Virus record (IMG/VR): IMGVR_UViG_3300020172_003216 | Coordinates: 1-53,583 of that record | From: a virus | DNA: 53,583 nucleotides | Strand: one strand, 5' to 3' | Part shown: one piece after another, positions 1-9,171 of the stretch | Layout of the letters: every line of letters begins with the position of its first letter | Position numbering within the stretch: the first letter of the stretch is position 1 | Position numbers and translations under genes: made by a program | The notes under the pieces: generated by a model | Told to the model about the DNA's origin: nothing | The model's input: only the letters and a program-made list of their open reading frames with translations | Databases searched by the model: none

Positions 1-558
1 ACATACAATTCAGCCAGTGGTGGATACATAAACTTTACTGCCTCTGGTCAGCAATATGCTTCGGCCACAAGTTTTGCTTCTATCTTATCTACATACACAG
101 TGGAAGTATGGCATCTTTTCACTGGCACAGCAACTGGTACGGCACCTGTGTTGTTTGGTGAAGGTCGTAGCTCTTATAGTAATTTCATGATGGGAACCAC
201 GGGCAGCGTAGTATCGCCACTCAAAATACAGGGTGGATTTTGGAACGGTGCTTGGCAACAAGGCACAAGCAATCCTGGTGATTACTATCAACCCTCAAAT
301 GGATGGCATCAATTTGTTAACACCTATGATGGAGCAGAAATCAAGTTCTATGCCAACAACACCCTACGACTAACCAAAACACCCAGCGACTTCACAATAG
401 CAAGAAGTGGACTTGGACTGAACATAATGCGTCGTCAAGATACGGCTAATAACCATTGGGGTGGCGGAGTGAGCATTGTCAGAGTCTATGACACCGCATT
501 ATCTGCGGCTGAAATAGAGCAAAATTGGAACGCCAATAGAGGAAGATACGGACTATGA
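1..558 (+). CDS. LamG-like fibre protein, 5' truncated
   Basis: The reading frame is open from base 1, so this is the C-terminal 185 residues of a longer protein that starts outside the window. The fragment has the alternating hydrophobic and Trp/Gly-rich look of a concanavalin A/LamG jelly-roll. It ends with a typical LamG tail: VRVYDTALSAAEIEQN followed by a short RYG-type end. Such modules sit at the tips of phage fibres and bind surface glycans. The binding role is inferred; the ligand cannot be read from the sequence. A GTG at 100 is internal and should not be taken as the start. Confidence 0.7.
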   Translation, partial: TYNSASGGYINFTASGQQYASATSFASILSTYTVEVWHLFTGTATGTAPVLFGEGRSSYSNFMMGTTGSVVSPLKIQGGFWNGAWQQGTSNPGDYYQPSNGWHQFVNTYDGAEIKFYANNTLRLTKTPSDFTIARSGLGLNIMRRQDTANNHWGGGVSIVRVYDTALSAAEIEQNWNANRGRYGL

Positions 559-593
559 CATTTATAAGCTCAATGTAAAGCAATAAGTATAGT

Positions 594-1295
594 ATGATTA
601 TACTTTATACCTTATTAGTTACTCACATCACCATAGCCTGTGTGACACTATATCTACATCGCAGCCAAGCACATCGTGGAGTAATATTTCATCCTGCGGT
701 AGCACATTTTATGCGAGCCTGGTTATGGCTAACCACAGGAATGATTACTCGGCAATGGGTTGCTGTACATCGCAAGCATCACAGATTCTGCGAACAAGCG
801 GAAGATCCACACAGTCCGGTGCATTATGGCATCGGTCGTGTTTTGTTTCAGGGAGCTTTGTTATATCATGCGGCAAGCAAAGATAAAGCAATGGTTGATT
901 CATATGGTGCTGGTACTCCTGATGATTGGATTGAGCGCAATGTATACACGCCTCACAGTAGACTTGGCATTGGTCTTTGCCTTGTGTTCAATGTCATCGT
1001 CTTTGGCGGTATTGGCGCCATAGTATGGTTAGTACAAATGCTTTGGATTCCTATATGGGCGGCCGGCGTTATAAATGGCATAGGACATTGGTGGGGTTAT
1101 CGTAACGGTGACACCAGAGACCAAAGTAGAAACATTGTACCAATTGGTATCTTCATTGGCGGCGAGGAATTACACAACAATCATCATTTAGATCCAGCCA
1201 GTCCCAAGTTGAGCTCACAGTGGTGGGAATTTGATATTGGTTGGTTCTATATACGAGTTCTACAATCATTAAAGTTGGCAACAGTTAAAATTTAG
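594..1295 (+). CDS. Fatty-acid desaturase (acyl-lipid/acyl-CoA delta-9 type)
   Basis: This 233-residue protein carries the three histidine boxes of membrane di-iron desaturases: HRSQAHR near residue 22, HRKHH near residue 59, and EELHNNHH near residue 197. The boxes are separated by hydrophobic membrane segments. The family introduces double bonds into acyl chains at the membrane. At 233 residues it is a compact form. It lies between a fibre gene and the primase gene, and a second desaturase occurs at 41876-42616. Desaturases are known auxiliary genes in cyanophages. A role in altering host membrane fluidity during infection is inferred. Confidence 0.88.
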   Translation: MIILYTLLVTHITIACVTLYLHRSQAHRGVIFHPAVAHFMRAWLWLTTGMITRQWVAVHRKHHRFCEQAEDPHSPVHYGIGRVLFQGALLYHAASKDKAMVDSYGAGTPDDWIERNVYTPHSRLGIGLCLVFNVIVFGGIGAIVWLVQMLWIPIWAAGVINGIGHWWGYRNGDTRDQSRNIVPIGIFIGGEELHNNHHLDPASPKLSSQWWEFDIGWFYIRVLQSLKLATVKI

Positions 1296-1303
1296 TATAT
1301 AAT
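1275..1303 (+). promoter_or_regulatory. Sigma70-like promoter upstream of primase
   Basis: TTGGCA (1275-1280) and TATAAT (1298-1303) are separated by exactly 17 nt. The primase ATG begins at 1310, about where transcription should start, so the mRNA may be leaderless. The -35 box lies inside the end of the desaturase gene. Confidence 0.6.
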
Positions 1304-1309
1304 AACACG

Positions 1310-2335
1310 ATGTTAGACTCTATACAGCAAACGGTTTTGCAGTTGTTGCCTGCCCGCAAACGAACGGGCCAGAACGGCTGGACCAGTTTTAATGCACCTT
1401 GCTGTGTACACAATGGAGAAAGTGCCGACACCAGAGGTCGCGGTGGTATCAAGACAAATGCAGGACAAGTTAGCTATCACTGTTTCAATTGTCAGTATAA
1501 AGCCAGTTTCATTCCCGGTAGACACTTAACCTTTCGGTTCAGAAAATTACTGACCTGGTTAGGAGCAGATGATCTAACTGTACGCAGACTGGTAATTGAA
1601 GCAGTAAGACTACGAGAACTAGTAGCACCAGAAGAACTTGAACAGGTTCCAGAAGAAGAAATTGTATATGAAGCACGGACATTACCTGAACAAGCAAGAA
1701 ATGTAGTTGAACTGGCTGGTTTTTATAGCATTGGTGATTATAACAATGTACCTGCCGAATTACTAGCAGCAATAGAATATGTACATCGTAGGGCATTAGA
1801 CCCAAATCGGTATAATTTTTATTGGACTCCAGAAGAAGCATATAATCTACATCGTAGAATTGTAATTCCGTATTACTATAAACAACAAATAGTAGGCTAC
1901 ACCAGTAGAGCAATTGCAGATGGAATCAAACCCAAGTACTGGTCCAGCCATCCCGCAGACTTTGTGTTTAATTTGGATATGCAAAAGCCTGACAGTAAAT
2001 TTGTTGTAGTATGTGAAGGACCATTTGATGCCATGAGCATAGATGGAGTCAGTGTTAGTGGAGCAGAAATATCCGATACACAAGTAGATCAAATTGATAG
2101 ATTACAACGAGAAGTCGTTGTAGTGCCTGATACAGATCGTGCAGGTAAAAAATTAGTAGATCGTGCTATAGAAGCAGGATGGACTGTGAGTTTTCCTGTA
2201 TGGCAAGAAACCTGTAAAGACATCAATGAAGCTGTTGTTAAGCATGGAAAATTATTTGTATTAAAAAGTATATTGGCAGCTAGAGAAACAAGTCGATTAA
2301 AAATTGAACTTAAGAAAAAGAAGTTGTATGCTTGA
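1310..2335 (+). CDS. DNA primase (DnaG/T4 gp61-like)
   Basis: The N-terminus has a zinc-binding set, Cys31-Cys32-x-His34 and Cys58-x2-Cys61, as in DnaG-type primases. A TOPRIM domain follows in the second half: VVCEGPFDAMS supplies the acidic Glu and VVPDTDRAGKK the DxD motif. It synthesises RNA primers for lagging-strand replication. At 341 residues it matches the short T4-like phage primases that lack a DnaB-binding C-terminal domain. The replicative helicase is two genes downstream. The stop overlaps the next start by 8 nt (ATGCTTGA). Confidence 0.88.
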   Translation: MLDSIQQTVLQLLPARKRTGQNGWTSFNAPCCVHNGESADTRGRGGIKTNAGQVSYHCFNCQYKASFIPGRHLTFRFRKLLTWLGADDLTVRRLVIEAVRLRELVAPEELEQVPEEEIVYEARTLPEQARNVVELAGFYSIGDYNNVPAELLAAIEYVHRRALDPNRYNFYWTPEEAYNLHRRIVIPYYYKQQIVGYTSRAIADGIKPKYWSSHPADFVFNLDMQKPDSKFVVVCEGPFDAMSIDGVSVSGAEISDTQVDQIDRLQREVVVVPDTDRAGKKLVDRAIEAGWTVSFPVWQETCKDINEAVVKHGKLFVLKSILAARETSRLKIELKKKKLYA

Positions 2336-3221
2336 TACATTAAAAGGGTTTCATATTGAACCAACAAACATTTGCACACTAAAATGTCCTAGGTGTTCGC
2401 GAACAAAATTTATAGATAAATTTCCTAATAAATGGAAAAATCAAGAACTAAATTTAGATCAATTAATTAATTTCATTGATATTCCAATACAAAATAAATT
2501 GTTTCGTCTCTGTGGAGATTATGGTGATCCTATATATTACAGTAGACTTTTTGATTTAGTAAAATGGATAAAAACCAATAATGCAAGAATATCTTTACAC
2601 ACTAATGGTAGCTATCGCACTCGCGATTGGTGGCAAGAACTTAGCTCTCTACTAGATGAAAATGATAGTGTAGTATTTGCTATTGATGGCGTTCCTGATA
2701 ATTTTACCACCTACAGAATAAATGCCGATTGGGAATCAATACAAATTGGTATAGAAGTTGCTTCAAAGAAAGCACATACTGTGTGGCAATATATACCGTT
2801 TAAATATAATGTGGACTATATTGAAGCAGCAAAAAGTCTAAGTCAACAACTAGGAGTAAAAGAATTTTTAATTTTAGATAGTTCTCGTTGGGATTCTGAA
2901 GATGATCCTTATCGACCTAGTAGTACCTCAAATGACAAAGAAATAAAATTTCAAAAAAACCTAAGATCACAAAATATTAGTCCTAGATGTAAGCAAACAA
3001 ATTCTGATCATTTTATTACTGCAGATGGATTTTATGCTCCGTGTTGTCATGTGCCTAATCATAACTTTTATTATAAATCTGAATTCTACAAAGACAGAGA
3101 AAACTACGATATAAGTAAAACAACACTTACACAAATTCTTGCAAGAACAAACAATTTTTATAACAATTTAGAAACAAATAAACCAATTTATTGCATTTAC
3201 AACTGTCCAAAATATGACTAA
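2328..3221 (+). CDS. Radical SAM protein inserted between primase and helicase
   Basis: The 297-residue protein opens with the radical-SAM [4Fe-4S] motif C16-x3-C20-x2-C23 (CTLKCPRC). Further Cys clusters lie near the C-terminus (CK, then APCCH, then YCIYNCP), as in SPASM-type auxiliary-cluster domains. It should cleave S-adenosylmethionine to generate a radical; the substrate is unknown. ATG 2328 is chosen over an upstream ATG at 2304 because AAGAAAAAG precedes it and the protein then begins just before the Cys motif. It overlaps the primase by 8 nt and the helicase by 8 nt. It looks more AT-rich than either neighbour. Confidence 0.85.
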   Translation: MLDTLKGFHIEPTNICTLKCPRCSRTKFIDKFPNKWKNQELNLDQLINFIDIPIQNKLFRLCGDYGDPIYYSRLFDLVKWIKTNNARISLHTNGSYRTRDWWQELSSLLDENDSVVFAIDGVPDNFTTYRINADWESIQIGIEVASKKAHTVWQYIPFKYNVDYIEAAKSLSQQLGVKEFLILDSSRWDSEDDPYRPSSTSNDKEIKFQKNLRSQNISPRCKQTNSDHFITADGFYAPCCHVPNHNFYYKSEFYKDRENYDISKTTLTQILARTNNFYNNLETNKPIYCIYNCPKYD

Positions 3222-4647
3222 AGATTATAACCCTGAGATTCAACGACTGTTTTTAGAAATGATGCTGCAAGACGCAGAAACTTATGTGCGTGTACAGAAC
3301 ATTTACAATGCAGAAAACTTTGATAGAAGTTTGCGAGAAGCAGCCCGCTTTATTAAAAAACACAGCGACGATCATAAAACATTGCCTGCTAGAGAACAGA
3401 TAAAGGCCACATGTGGTATAGAACTGAGAGAAGTACCTGAACTCAAAGATGGACACTATGAGTGGTTCCTAACAGAATTTGAAAGCTTTAGTCGTAAACA
3501 AGAACTAGAGCGAGCCATTTTACAAGCCGCAGACATGATCGAAAAAGGTGAGTTTGATCCTGTAGAAAAATTGATCAAAGATGCTGTGCAAATCAGTCTT
3601 ACCAAAGACATGGGCACAGACTATTTTGCCGATCCGTCTGCTCGTATCAACAAGTATTTTAATAGTGGTGGACAAGTAAGTACAGGATGGCCCAGTCTTG
3701 ATAAACTGTTGTATGGTGGATTCAGCAGAGGAGAACTAAACATCTTTGCTGGTGGATCAGGATCTGGTAAATCTCTTGTTATGATGAATATTGCCTTGAA
3801 CTGGCTACAATCAGGATTAAACGGTGTTTATATTACACTGGAACTGAGTGAAGAACTGACCAGCTTGCGTACTGATGCCATGTTGTCCAATATGAGCACA
3901 AAAGATATTCGTAAGGACATTGATACTACCACACTCAAAGTAAAAATGGTAGGCAAGAAAGCTGGAACATATCAAGTCAAAGGATTACCTGCACAAAGCA
4001 ATATCAATGACATACGTGCTTATCTCAAAGAATATCAAATTCAAACAGGTCGTCAAGTGGACTTTATCATGATTGATTATCTAGACTTGCTGATGCCAGT
4101 CAGTGCCAAAGTTAGTCCCAACGACTTGTTTGTGAAAGACAAGTATGTTAGTGAAGAACTACGCAATTTAGCCAAAGAACTAGGCATGTTGATGGTAACG
4201 GCTAGTCAGCTGAATAGATCAGCAGTAGAAGAAGTTGAATTTGATCACAGCCATATATCAGGTGGTATCAGTAAAATTAACACAGCAGATAACGTGTTTG
4301 GTATTTTTACAAGTAGAGCCATGCGTGAGCGTGGTCGCTATCAAATCCAGTGTATGAAAAGTCGTAGTAGTACAGGTGTGGGCATGAAAGTGGATTTAGA
4401 ATATAATATTGAAACCATGCGTATTACTGATCCCGGCCCAGATGCACAAAGTGAAAATGGTGGTCAGGGATTCCGTACAAGTAGTCAGATTATGGATCAG
4501 ATTAAAACATCTGCCGCAACAACCAGCCCGCCTATGATTGCAGCCAAACCCAAGCCAGGATTTGAGTTAGAAAAGTCTGTACATGCAACAGTTGATAACA
4601 GTAAACTTAAACAAATGCTTGCTGGTTTAAAAACTAAAGCTGAATAA
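3214..4647 (+). CDS. Replicative DNA helicase (DnaB/T4 gp41-like)
   Basis: This 477-residue RecA-fold helicase has a Walker A motif, GGSGSGKS, at residues 180-187. A Walker B motif (FIMIDYLDLL) is followed by the DnaB-type ASQLNRSA segment and a C-terminal arginine-rich region. The N-terminal ~150 residues are helical, as in DnaB N-domains. It unwinds the replication fork as a hexamer and should pair with the primase at 1310-2335. Its ATGACTAA start overlaps the preceding radical-SAM stop, so the two are probably translationally coupled. Confidence 0.92.
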   Translation: MTKDYNPEIQRLFLEMMLQDAETYVRVQNIYNAENFDRSLREAARFIKKHSDDHKTLPAREQIKATCGIELREVPELKDGHYEWFLTEFESFSRKQELERAILQAADMIEKGEFDPVEKLIKDAVQISLTKDMGTDYFADPSARINKYFNSGGQVSTGWPSLDKLLYGGFSRGELNIFAGGSGSGKSLVMMNIALNWLQSGLNGVYITLELSEELTSLRTDAMLSNMSTKDIRKDIDTTTLKVKMVGKKAGTYQVKGLPAQSNINDIRAYLKEYQIQTGRQVDFIMIDYLDLLMPVSAKVSPNDLFVKDKYVSEELRNLAKELGMLMVTASQLNRSAVEEVEFDHSHISGGISKINTADNVFGIFTSRAMRERGRYQIQCMKSRSSTGVGMKVDLEYNIETMRITDPGPDAQSENGGQGFRTSSQIMDQIKTSAATTSPPMIAAKPKPGFELEKSVHATVDNSKLKQMLAGLKTKAE

Positions 4648-4668
4648 AAATACTAGAAAGATATACAA

Positions 4669-5790
4669 ATGGCTGACCTTTATTGTCCAATGATCCACGG
4701 CGGACTTAATATTAATTTTAAAAACAACAATGGAGAGTTGGGCATAAATCAATGTTGTTTAAGTACCGAACCTTTAATGAGTTTAGACAATGATAAAATA
4801 TGGAAAAATTTAAAATTTACTAGTTTAAGAGAAGTAAACAATCAAAATCAATGGGATCCTAACTGTTGGGAGTGCAGACAGATTGAAGCTGGGGGACTTA
4901 AAAGTTTTAGAAAATCAATGCTCGAACACTACGGAAAAAAATATAACTTGTCTGGCCCGTTGAGAATTGATTTTTTATTTGATAGAGGTTGTAATTTAGC
5001 TTGTACTATTTGCGGTCCTGAGAGTAGTACTTTATGGCAACAATATCTAAAACAAAATAATATGTCCTACACTAATTTAAATAATTCTACGGACGTAGAC
5101 AAAGTAATATCTGCATTAAAAACTCTAGATTTATCTAACCTGGAACAGGTACATTTTTGTGGTGGTGAAACATTGTTAGGAACTTCATACTGGAAATTAG
5201 CTGAAGCGTTGGCCGAGCTTGTGCCCGATGCTGGAAAAAAACTTTTGGTAGGATTCCAAACAAATGGCACTCAATCAATAAATCCAAAATATTATAAAAT
5301 AATAGAAAAATTTCATCTAGTAAAAATTTTTATCAGTATAGATGGGGTAGAACAAAAATTTAATTATCTTAGATGGCCTGGCGACTGGAATCAAATGACA
5401 CAAAATATCATGCAAATGAGAGAAAAACTACCTGTGAATGTAATGTTTTGTATCACAGAAACTTTGAGTAATTTTAGTTTATTCTATTCTGGCGAAGTTG
5501 CAGCATGGATAAAAAATAATTTTCATGCAAATAGATTGGGCGATATAGTTGAGCATTCGCAGCAGTTAGCAGTACATAACTTGCTTGGTATAGATGCAAT
5601 AACAGAGGAGTATGCCCAGGTTATCAAAGATAGGAATACTAAACAAATGCTTCCAAATAACTGGAAGGAAAATCCAAGCAAAATTAAAAAAATGCTGTCA
5701 GAAACTGAAAAACATGATCAAATTAGAGGACAAAACTGGAAAAATACATTTCCTGAGATTGTGCAATACTATTCTCGATATTTACAATAA
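4669..5790 (+). CDS. Radical SAM protein with N-terminal Cys (twitch-like) module
   Basis: The radical-SAM motif is C108-x3-C112-x2-C115 (CNLACTIC), in the middle of the N-terminal half rather than at the start. It is preceded by a cysteine module: C6, C29-C30, C66, C69. The same order is found in the protein at 51359-52657, so the two are paralogues. After the core motif, FCGGETLL is the usual GGE-type SAM-binding segment and FISIDG a later strand. Substrate is unknown; such 'twitch domain' radical-SAM proteins are frequent in environmental phages. It follows the helicase by 21 nt. Confidence 0.85.
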   Translation: MADLYCPMIHGGLNINFKNNNGELGINQCCLSTEPLMSLDNDKIWKNLKFTSLREVNNQNQWDPNCWECRQIEAGGLKSFRKSMLEHYGKKYNLSGPLRIDFLFDRGCNLACTICGPESSTLWQQYLKQNNMSYTNLNNSTDVDKVISALKTLDLSNLEQVHFCGGETLLGTSYWKLAEALAELVPDAGKKLLVGFQTNGTQSINPKYYKIIEKFHLVKIFISIDGVEQKFNYLRWPGDWNQMTQNIMQMREKLPVNVMFCITETLSNFSLFYSGEVAAWIKNNFHANRLGDIVEHSQQLAVHNLLGIDAITEEYAQVIKDRNTKQMLPNNWKENPSKIKKMLSETEKHDQIRGQNWKNTFPEIVQYYSRYLQ

Positions 5791-5793
5791 ATA
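5786..5793 (+). promoter_or_regulatory. Possible late promoter box
   Basis: AATAAATA, one base from the T4 late -10 consensus TATAAATA, spans the radical-SAM stop codon and lies 20 nt before the next gene. Confidence 0.35.
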
Positions 5794-5812
5794 TCTAATA
5801 ACGGAGTAGATT

Positions 5813-6061
5813 TTGCAAAAACGCACCCGCAGCATCTTAGATGAATTAGCCCACATGCCCGTGAGTAAAGATCGGGAAAATCTAGTGGAAAGTCGTGCTA
5901 GTCATGTTATTCAAGGTGCTATTAATTTGATTAATTATATTAAAGAAAATTACGATGCAGAGCAATCAGCTGAACTAGAACGCAGATTGCTTAACAGTAT
6001 TCGTGCTCAAGATCCTGCAAAATTCGCCCGTGGAGTCAGGAGATTTAAGCGTGAAGATTAA
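5813..6061 (+). CDS. Small charged helical protein, unknown
   Basis: This 82-residue protein is predicted all-helical and rich in Arg, Glu and Asp. It has no recognised motif. The start is TTG at 5813, with GGAG at 5803-5806 giving a 6-nt spacing; no ATG in frame gives a comparable product. The end overlaps the next gene, which starts at GTG 6051. I do not recognise it. Confidence 0.6.
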   Translation: MQKRTRSILDELAHMPVSKDRENLVESRASHVIQGAINLINYIKENYDAEQSAELERRLLNSIRAQDPAKFARGVRRFKRED

Positions 6062-6713
6062 AGACATTGTTAACGAAGTTGGTACTAAAAGGGTTAAAGA
6101 TCCTTATTCATACGATTACGAAAAAGATCCCGAAACTGGAGAATACACTGGTAGGGAAGTACCCGACCCAAACTCTTTTGCAACTATGCTAAAAGGTGTT
6201 GGTGATAGATTAGGTGCCGGGTCAGGCAGCATGTGGGTGGATGCACCCGATGACAACGATCCAGAAAGAATTAGCCGCTATAAAGTAAAACCAGGTTTTA
6301 AGCTAACTGTTAATACCAAAGACGGAAGAGAATATTACAAACTTCCAGCCAAACCGGGAGCAAAAGATCCCACTGGATATTGGACAGATGCAGAAGGACG
6401 AGAAATATTTGCTGATGAATCAGTTAAAGCGTTGGAATCCTTGGTTAACAAAAACGGTAGATTGAGTGAAATACCAGACCAAACGCAAGAACCAGAATCC
6501 CCAATCGCTTCAGCCGATGAACCAATGCCTTCATCCACAGAAACGCCCTTGCATTCAGACATATCTGTAATGCAATCGTGGCCATTGGTTCTACAGTACA
6601 AAGGTAAGAGATTTGAAATGGATGACTTTGGAATATGGCATCCATTTGGTACAACAGGTAAAGTAACCCCTGCCTTGCAAACTTTCTTGACCAAAGAGAG
6701 AGGAAAGTTATAA
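6051..6713 (+). CDS. Unknown 220-residue protein
   Basis: I place the start at GTG 6051 because CAGGAG lies 8 nt upstream and the resulting N-terminus, MKIKDIVNEVG, is a common opening in this genome type. A longer frame from GTG 6003 has no such signal. The protein is hydrophilic and has a Pro/Glu/Ser-rich linker around residues 140-170, then a short FEMDDFGIWHPFG end region. It overlaps the preceding gene by 11 nt and the next by 1 nt (TAATG). Function unknown; the operon with two nucleotidyltransferase-like genes is the only clue. Confidence 0.7.
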   Translation: MKIKDIVNEVGTKRVKDPYSYDYEKDPETGEYTGREVPDPNSFATMLKGVGDRLGAGSGSMWVDAPDDNDPERISRYKVKPGFKLTVNTKDGREYYKLPAKPGAKDPTGYWTDAEGREIFADESVKALESLVNKNGRLSEIPDQTQEPESPIASADEPMPSSTETPLHSDISVMQSWPLVLQYKGKRFEMDDFGIWHPFGTTGKVTPALQTFLTKERGKL

Positions 6714-7456
6714 TGCAAATAAACGAAGGCGGTCATGTATTTAAAAGTCCCGATGGCCAGCCACTAACACAGCGTATCAATCGCGAAGATGTTCCGGCTA
6801 CCATTAAATGGATCGAACATGTATCGGATATTAGATTTCCTGAAGAATCCTGGTTAGGAACAACAGGAAGAAAAGCAAGTTCCGGCGATCTAGACTTAGC
6901 TGTTGACGAAACAGCTATAGACAAAGATACACTAATTAAAGTTTTACTGTCATCTGGTGTTGATGCCAAGGCAATTAAAAAATCTGGTGATAGCGTACAC
7001 ATAATGGTTCCAATTGGTGGTAGACTAGGACAAGGGTATGTACAGGCTGATTTGATGTTTGGTGATCCTAAATGGCAAGCATTTAGTATGAGCGGTGGCG
7101 CCGAAGGCAGTCAATTGACTGGAATGAGTCGTCATGTTATATTGGCCAGCATTGTTTCTGCATTGCAACCTGGTTTGAAGTGGAGTTATAAACACGGACT
7201 AGTTGACCGTATAACCAATACCACTATTGAAGATGGTAAAAGTCCTGCTACATTAAGCAAGATCACTGGCATACCTGCTGTCAAATTGAATTCAGCCGAC
7301 GATATCATTGATGCAATTAGTAAACGTCCCGACTACGATCAATTGATCGCCGCAGCCAGAGAAACTCTTGCCAAGAGTAATATACAACTACCAGAAGCAG
7401 CACCTGCACCGGGCACAGCAGCTTGGTTTAGAACATATACGGATAAATTAACATAA
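6713..7456 (+). CDS. Pol beta-type nucleotidyltransferase-like protein
   Basis: The 247-residue protein has the fold signature of pol beta-type nucleotidyltransferases: a Gly-rich stretch (LGTTGRKASSGDLDLAVD) giving Asp59 and Asp61, and a later VQADLMFG that could supply the third carboxylate. The family transfers a nucleotide to a hydroxyl or phosphate on RNA, DNA, protein or small molecules; the substrate cannot be deduced. It is fused by 1-nt overlaps to the gene before and to the ligase-like gene after, which suggests a joint function. Catalytic assignment is from motif only. Confidence 0.65.
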   Translation: MQINEGGHVFKSPDGQPLTQRINREDVPATIKWIEHVSDIRFPEESWLGTTGRKASSGDLDLAVDETAIDKDTLIKVLLSSGVDAKAIKKSGDSVHIMVPIGGRLGQGYVQADLMFGDPKWQAFSMSGGAEGSQLTGMSRHVILASIVSALQPGLKWSYKHGLVDRITNTTIEDGKSPATLSKITGIPAVKLNSADDIIDAISKRPDYDQLIAAARETLAKSNIQLPEAAPAPGTAAWFRTYTDKLT

Positions 7457-8568
7457 TGCATTTTGAATTTGTTGAGTACTTAATGGAAGCTACCAATCCT
7501 AGGACCCCACATCCCGAGGATGCAATACTGTCTGGCAGTGCTGCTGCGGCTCAACAAATCGCCGGATTAAAATCTGTAATATCTAATCCTAGAAACCTTA
7601 CTATCAAATGGGATGGAAAGCCGGCTCTCATATTTGGTAGAGACAAGGATGGTCAATTGGCGGTCATGGACAAATACATGTTTGATGCAGGATTCCTTGC
7701 TAAAAATGTAGACGATTGGAAACGCTATGATTCACAAAAAGCATCAGGTAATTTAAGAGGCAGTCTTTACGGTCTACTAGAAGCAATATGGCCGGCATTA
7801 AATCAAGCAACACAAGGACCAGGATTTTATTGGGGTGATTTATTATATGCGGGACAACTACAACCTCAACAAGGCAAGTTTGTATTTCAGCCAAACCTAG
7901 TTGAATATAGAGTAGCTACCAATAGCCCATTAGGAAAACAAATTACAGGTACCATTGGTGGTATTGTTGTACATCAGTATTTTGATCAAGTTGGTGGTCA
8001 GCCTGCACAATGGAATGGCAACGGATTAGCAAACGTACCAGGCGGTATGGCCATAATTTCACCAACTGCTGGTAATAAGTTTACTTTAAAAACTCCAGTA
8101 CAACAAGAACGAGCAGCAGAATCTGCTTTAAAAAAATATGGCGCGGCAGTTGATGAACTATTAGCATCTGTTCCGCAAAGCACTAGAGATAGAATTAAAA
8201 CATACTTTAATAAATTTATTACACGACAAACAAACGAGCCATTACATACTTGGTTGGCAGCGAATGTCAGTAAAGTACAATACAATGCATTAGCTGGCGA
8301 CGATTTTACAGGAAAGTTGTTTGCACAAACTCCTGACAAAGAAATAGTTGAAAGCCCTGCCTACGTTGGATTAAAGGCTATTTGGAATAATATATATGCC
8401 TTTAAACAAAATCTAGCTAAACAGTTAGCAGCACAAGTACAAGGCATTGAAGAATATGTTAGTGGGCAACCAGCAGGCGAAGGCTTTGTATTTCCCACAT
8501 CAAGCGGATTAGTAAAGATTGTAGATCGCGAAGTATTCAGCGCCGCAAATTTTGCAAAAAATAACTAA
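7456..8568 (+). CDS. Ligase-like (covalent) nucleotidyltransferase family protein
   Basis: This 370-residue protein contains what look like the motifs of ATP-dependent DNA/RNA ligases and capping enzymes. KWDGKP at residues 51-56 fits motif I (KxDG, lysine nucleotidylation). YWGDLLY near 125-131 fits motif III. GEGFVF near 342 fits motif IV and LVKIVDRE near 352 fits motif V. The order and spacing agree with the adenylation domain. I recall proteins of this type in marine T4-like phages labelled only as conserved unknown (a DUF6267-like family). Ligase activity is an inference; motif VI and a typical C-terminal domain are not obvious. Confidence 0.6.
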   Translation: MHFEFVEYLMEATNPRTPHPEDAILSGSAAAAQQIAGLKSVISNPRNLTIKWDGKPALIFGRDKDGQLAVMDKYMFDAGFLAKNVDDWKRYDSQKASGNLRGSLYGLLEAIWPALNQATQGPGFYWGDLLYAGQLQPQQGKFVFQPNLVEYRVATNSPLGKQITGTIGGIVVHQYFDQVGGQPAQWNGNGLANVPGGMAIISPTAGNKFTLKTPVQQERAAESALKKYGAAVDELLASVPQSTRDRIKTYFNKFITRQTNEPLHTWLAANVSKVQYNALAGDDFTGKLFAQTPDKEIVESPAYVGLKAIWNNIYAFKQNLAKQLAAQVQGIEEYVSGQPAGEGFVFPTSSGLVKIVDREVFSAANFAKNN

Positions 8569-9164
8569 TGAATTCAAAAAATTATTATATACCTCTTAAT
8601 TTACCTAATATTTCTGATGAATTAAAGCTACAAGAGGACATTGAGAGATTTCTTACATTTAATAATATGATTTGGTTCACGTTAGGAGGACATGTTATTC
8701 CTAATACAGCGATAGATTTTTTTAAAAAATTAGGATTAACAGCATCAAAAGAAAAAAGTATTTTGTATATTCAAGAAGCTCAAGAAAGACATAAAATTCA
8801 TATGGATTCTGATAACTCACTGACCGATGAGCATGATACAAAATACTTTAGAAATTTTGCAGTAAATTGGGTTTGGGGCGGAAAAACTATTATGGAATGG
8901 TATAACTTTCGAGGAAAATATAAGCCATATAAGGAAAAATTTTACGATCAATCGTATTTGTGGGTATATAACGAAGATTGTAGATTACTATTTAAGGACG
9001 AATTACAAGGTGCTAATCTAGTAAATTTAGACAAATATCATACAGTTTACAATAATTCACCTTACACTAGATATTGTTTAAGTGTCGCACCAGAGGAGAA
9101 CATAACTTACGAAGAAATGGCGGAACTTTGTGCTAGAAAAAAAGGTTTAATACGCGAAATTTAA
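8568..9164 (+). CDS. Possible 2-oxoglutarate/Fe(II) oxygenase
   Basis: The protein has the residue order of double-stranded beta-helix oxygenases: H78-x-D80 (IHMDSD), a distal H158 (KYHTVYN) and R168 (SPYTRYCLSV), with the spacing and context typical of the Fe ligands and the 2-oxoglutarate-binding Arg. Length, 198 residues, suits the fold. The substrate is unknown. The gene follows the ligase-like gene with a 1-nt overlap and is clearly more AT-rich. A second oxygenase with the same H-x-D...H...R layout is at 47910-48425. No overall family match is claimed. Confidence 0.5.
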   Translation: MNSKNYYIPLNLPNISDELKLQEDIERFLTFNNMIWFTLGGHVIPNTAIDFFKKLGLTASKEKSILYIQEAQERHKIHMDSDNSLTDEHDTKYFRNFAVNWVWGGKTIMEWYNFRGKYKPYKEKFYDQSYLWVYNEDCRLLFKDELQGANLVNLDKYHTVYNNSPYTRYCLSVAPEENITYEEMAELCARKKGLIREI

Positions 9165-9171
9165 CAATTGG

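Noticed and set aside
1539-1913. Minus-strand reading frame of 124 residues
   Set aside because: Antisense to the primase, Leu/Val-rich low complexity, no start signal; the primase frame has clear motifs.
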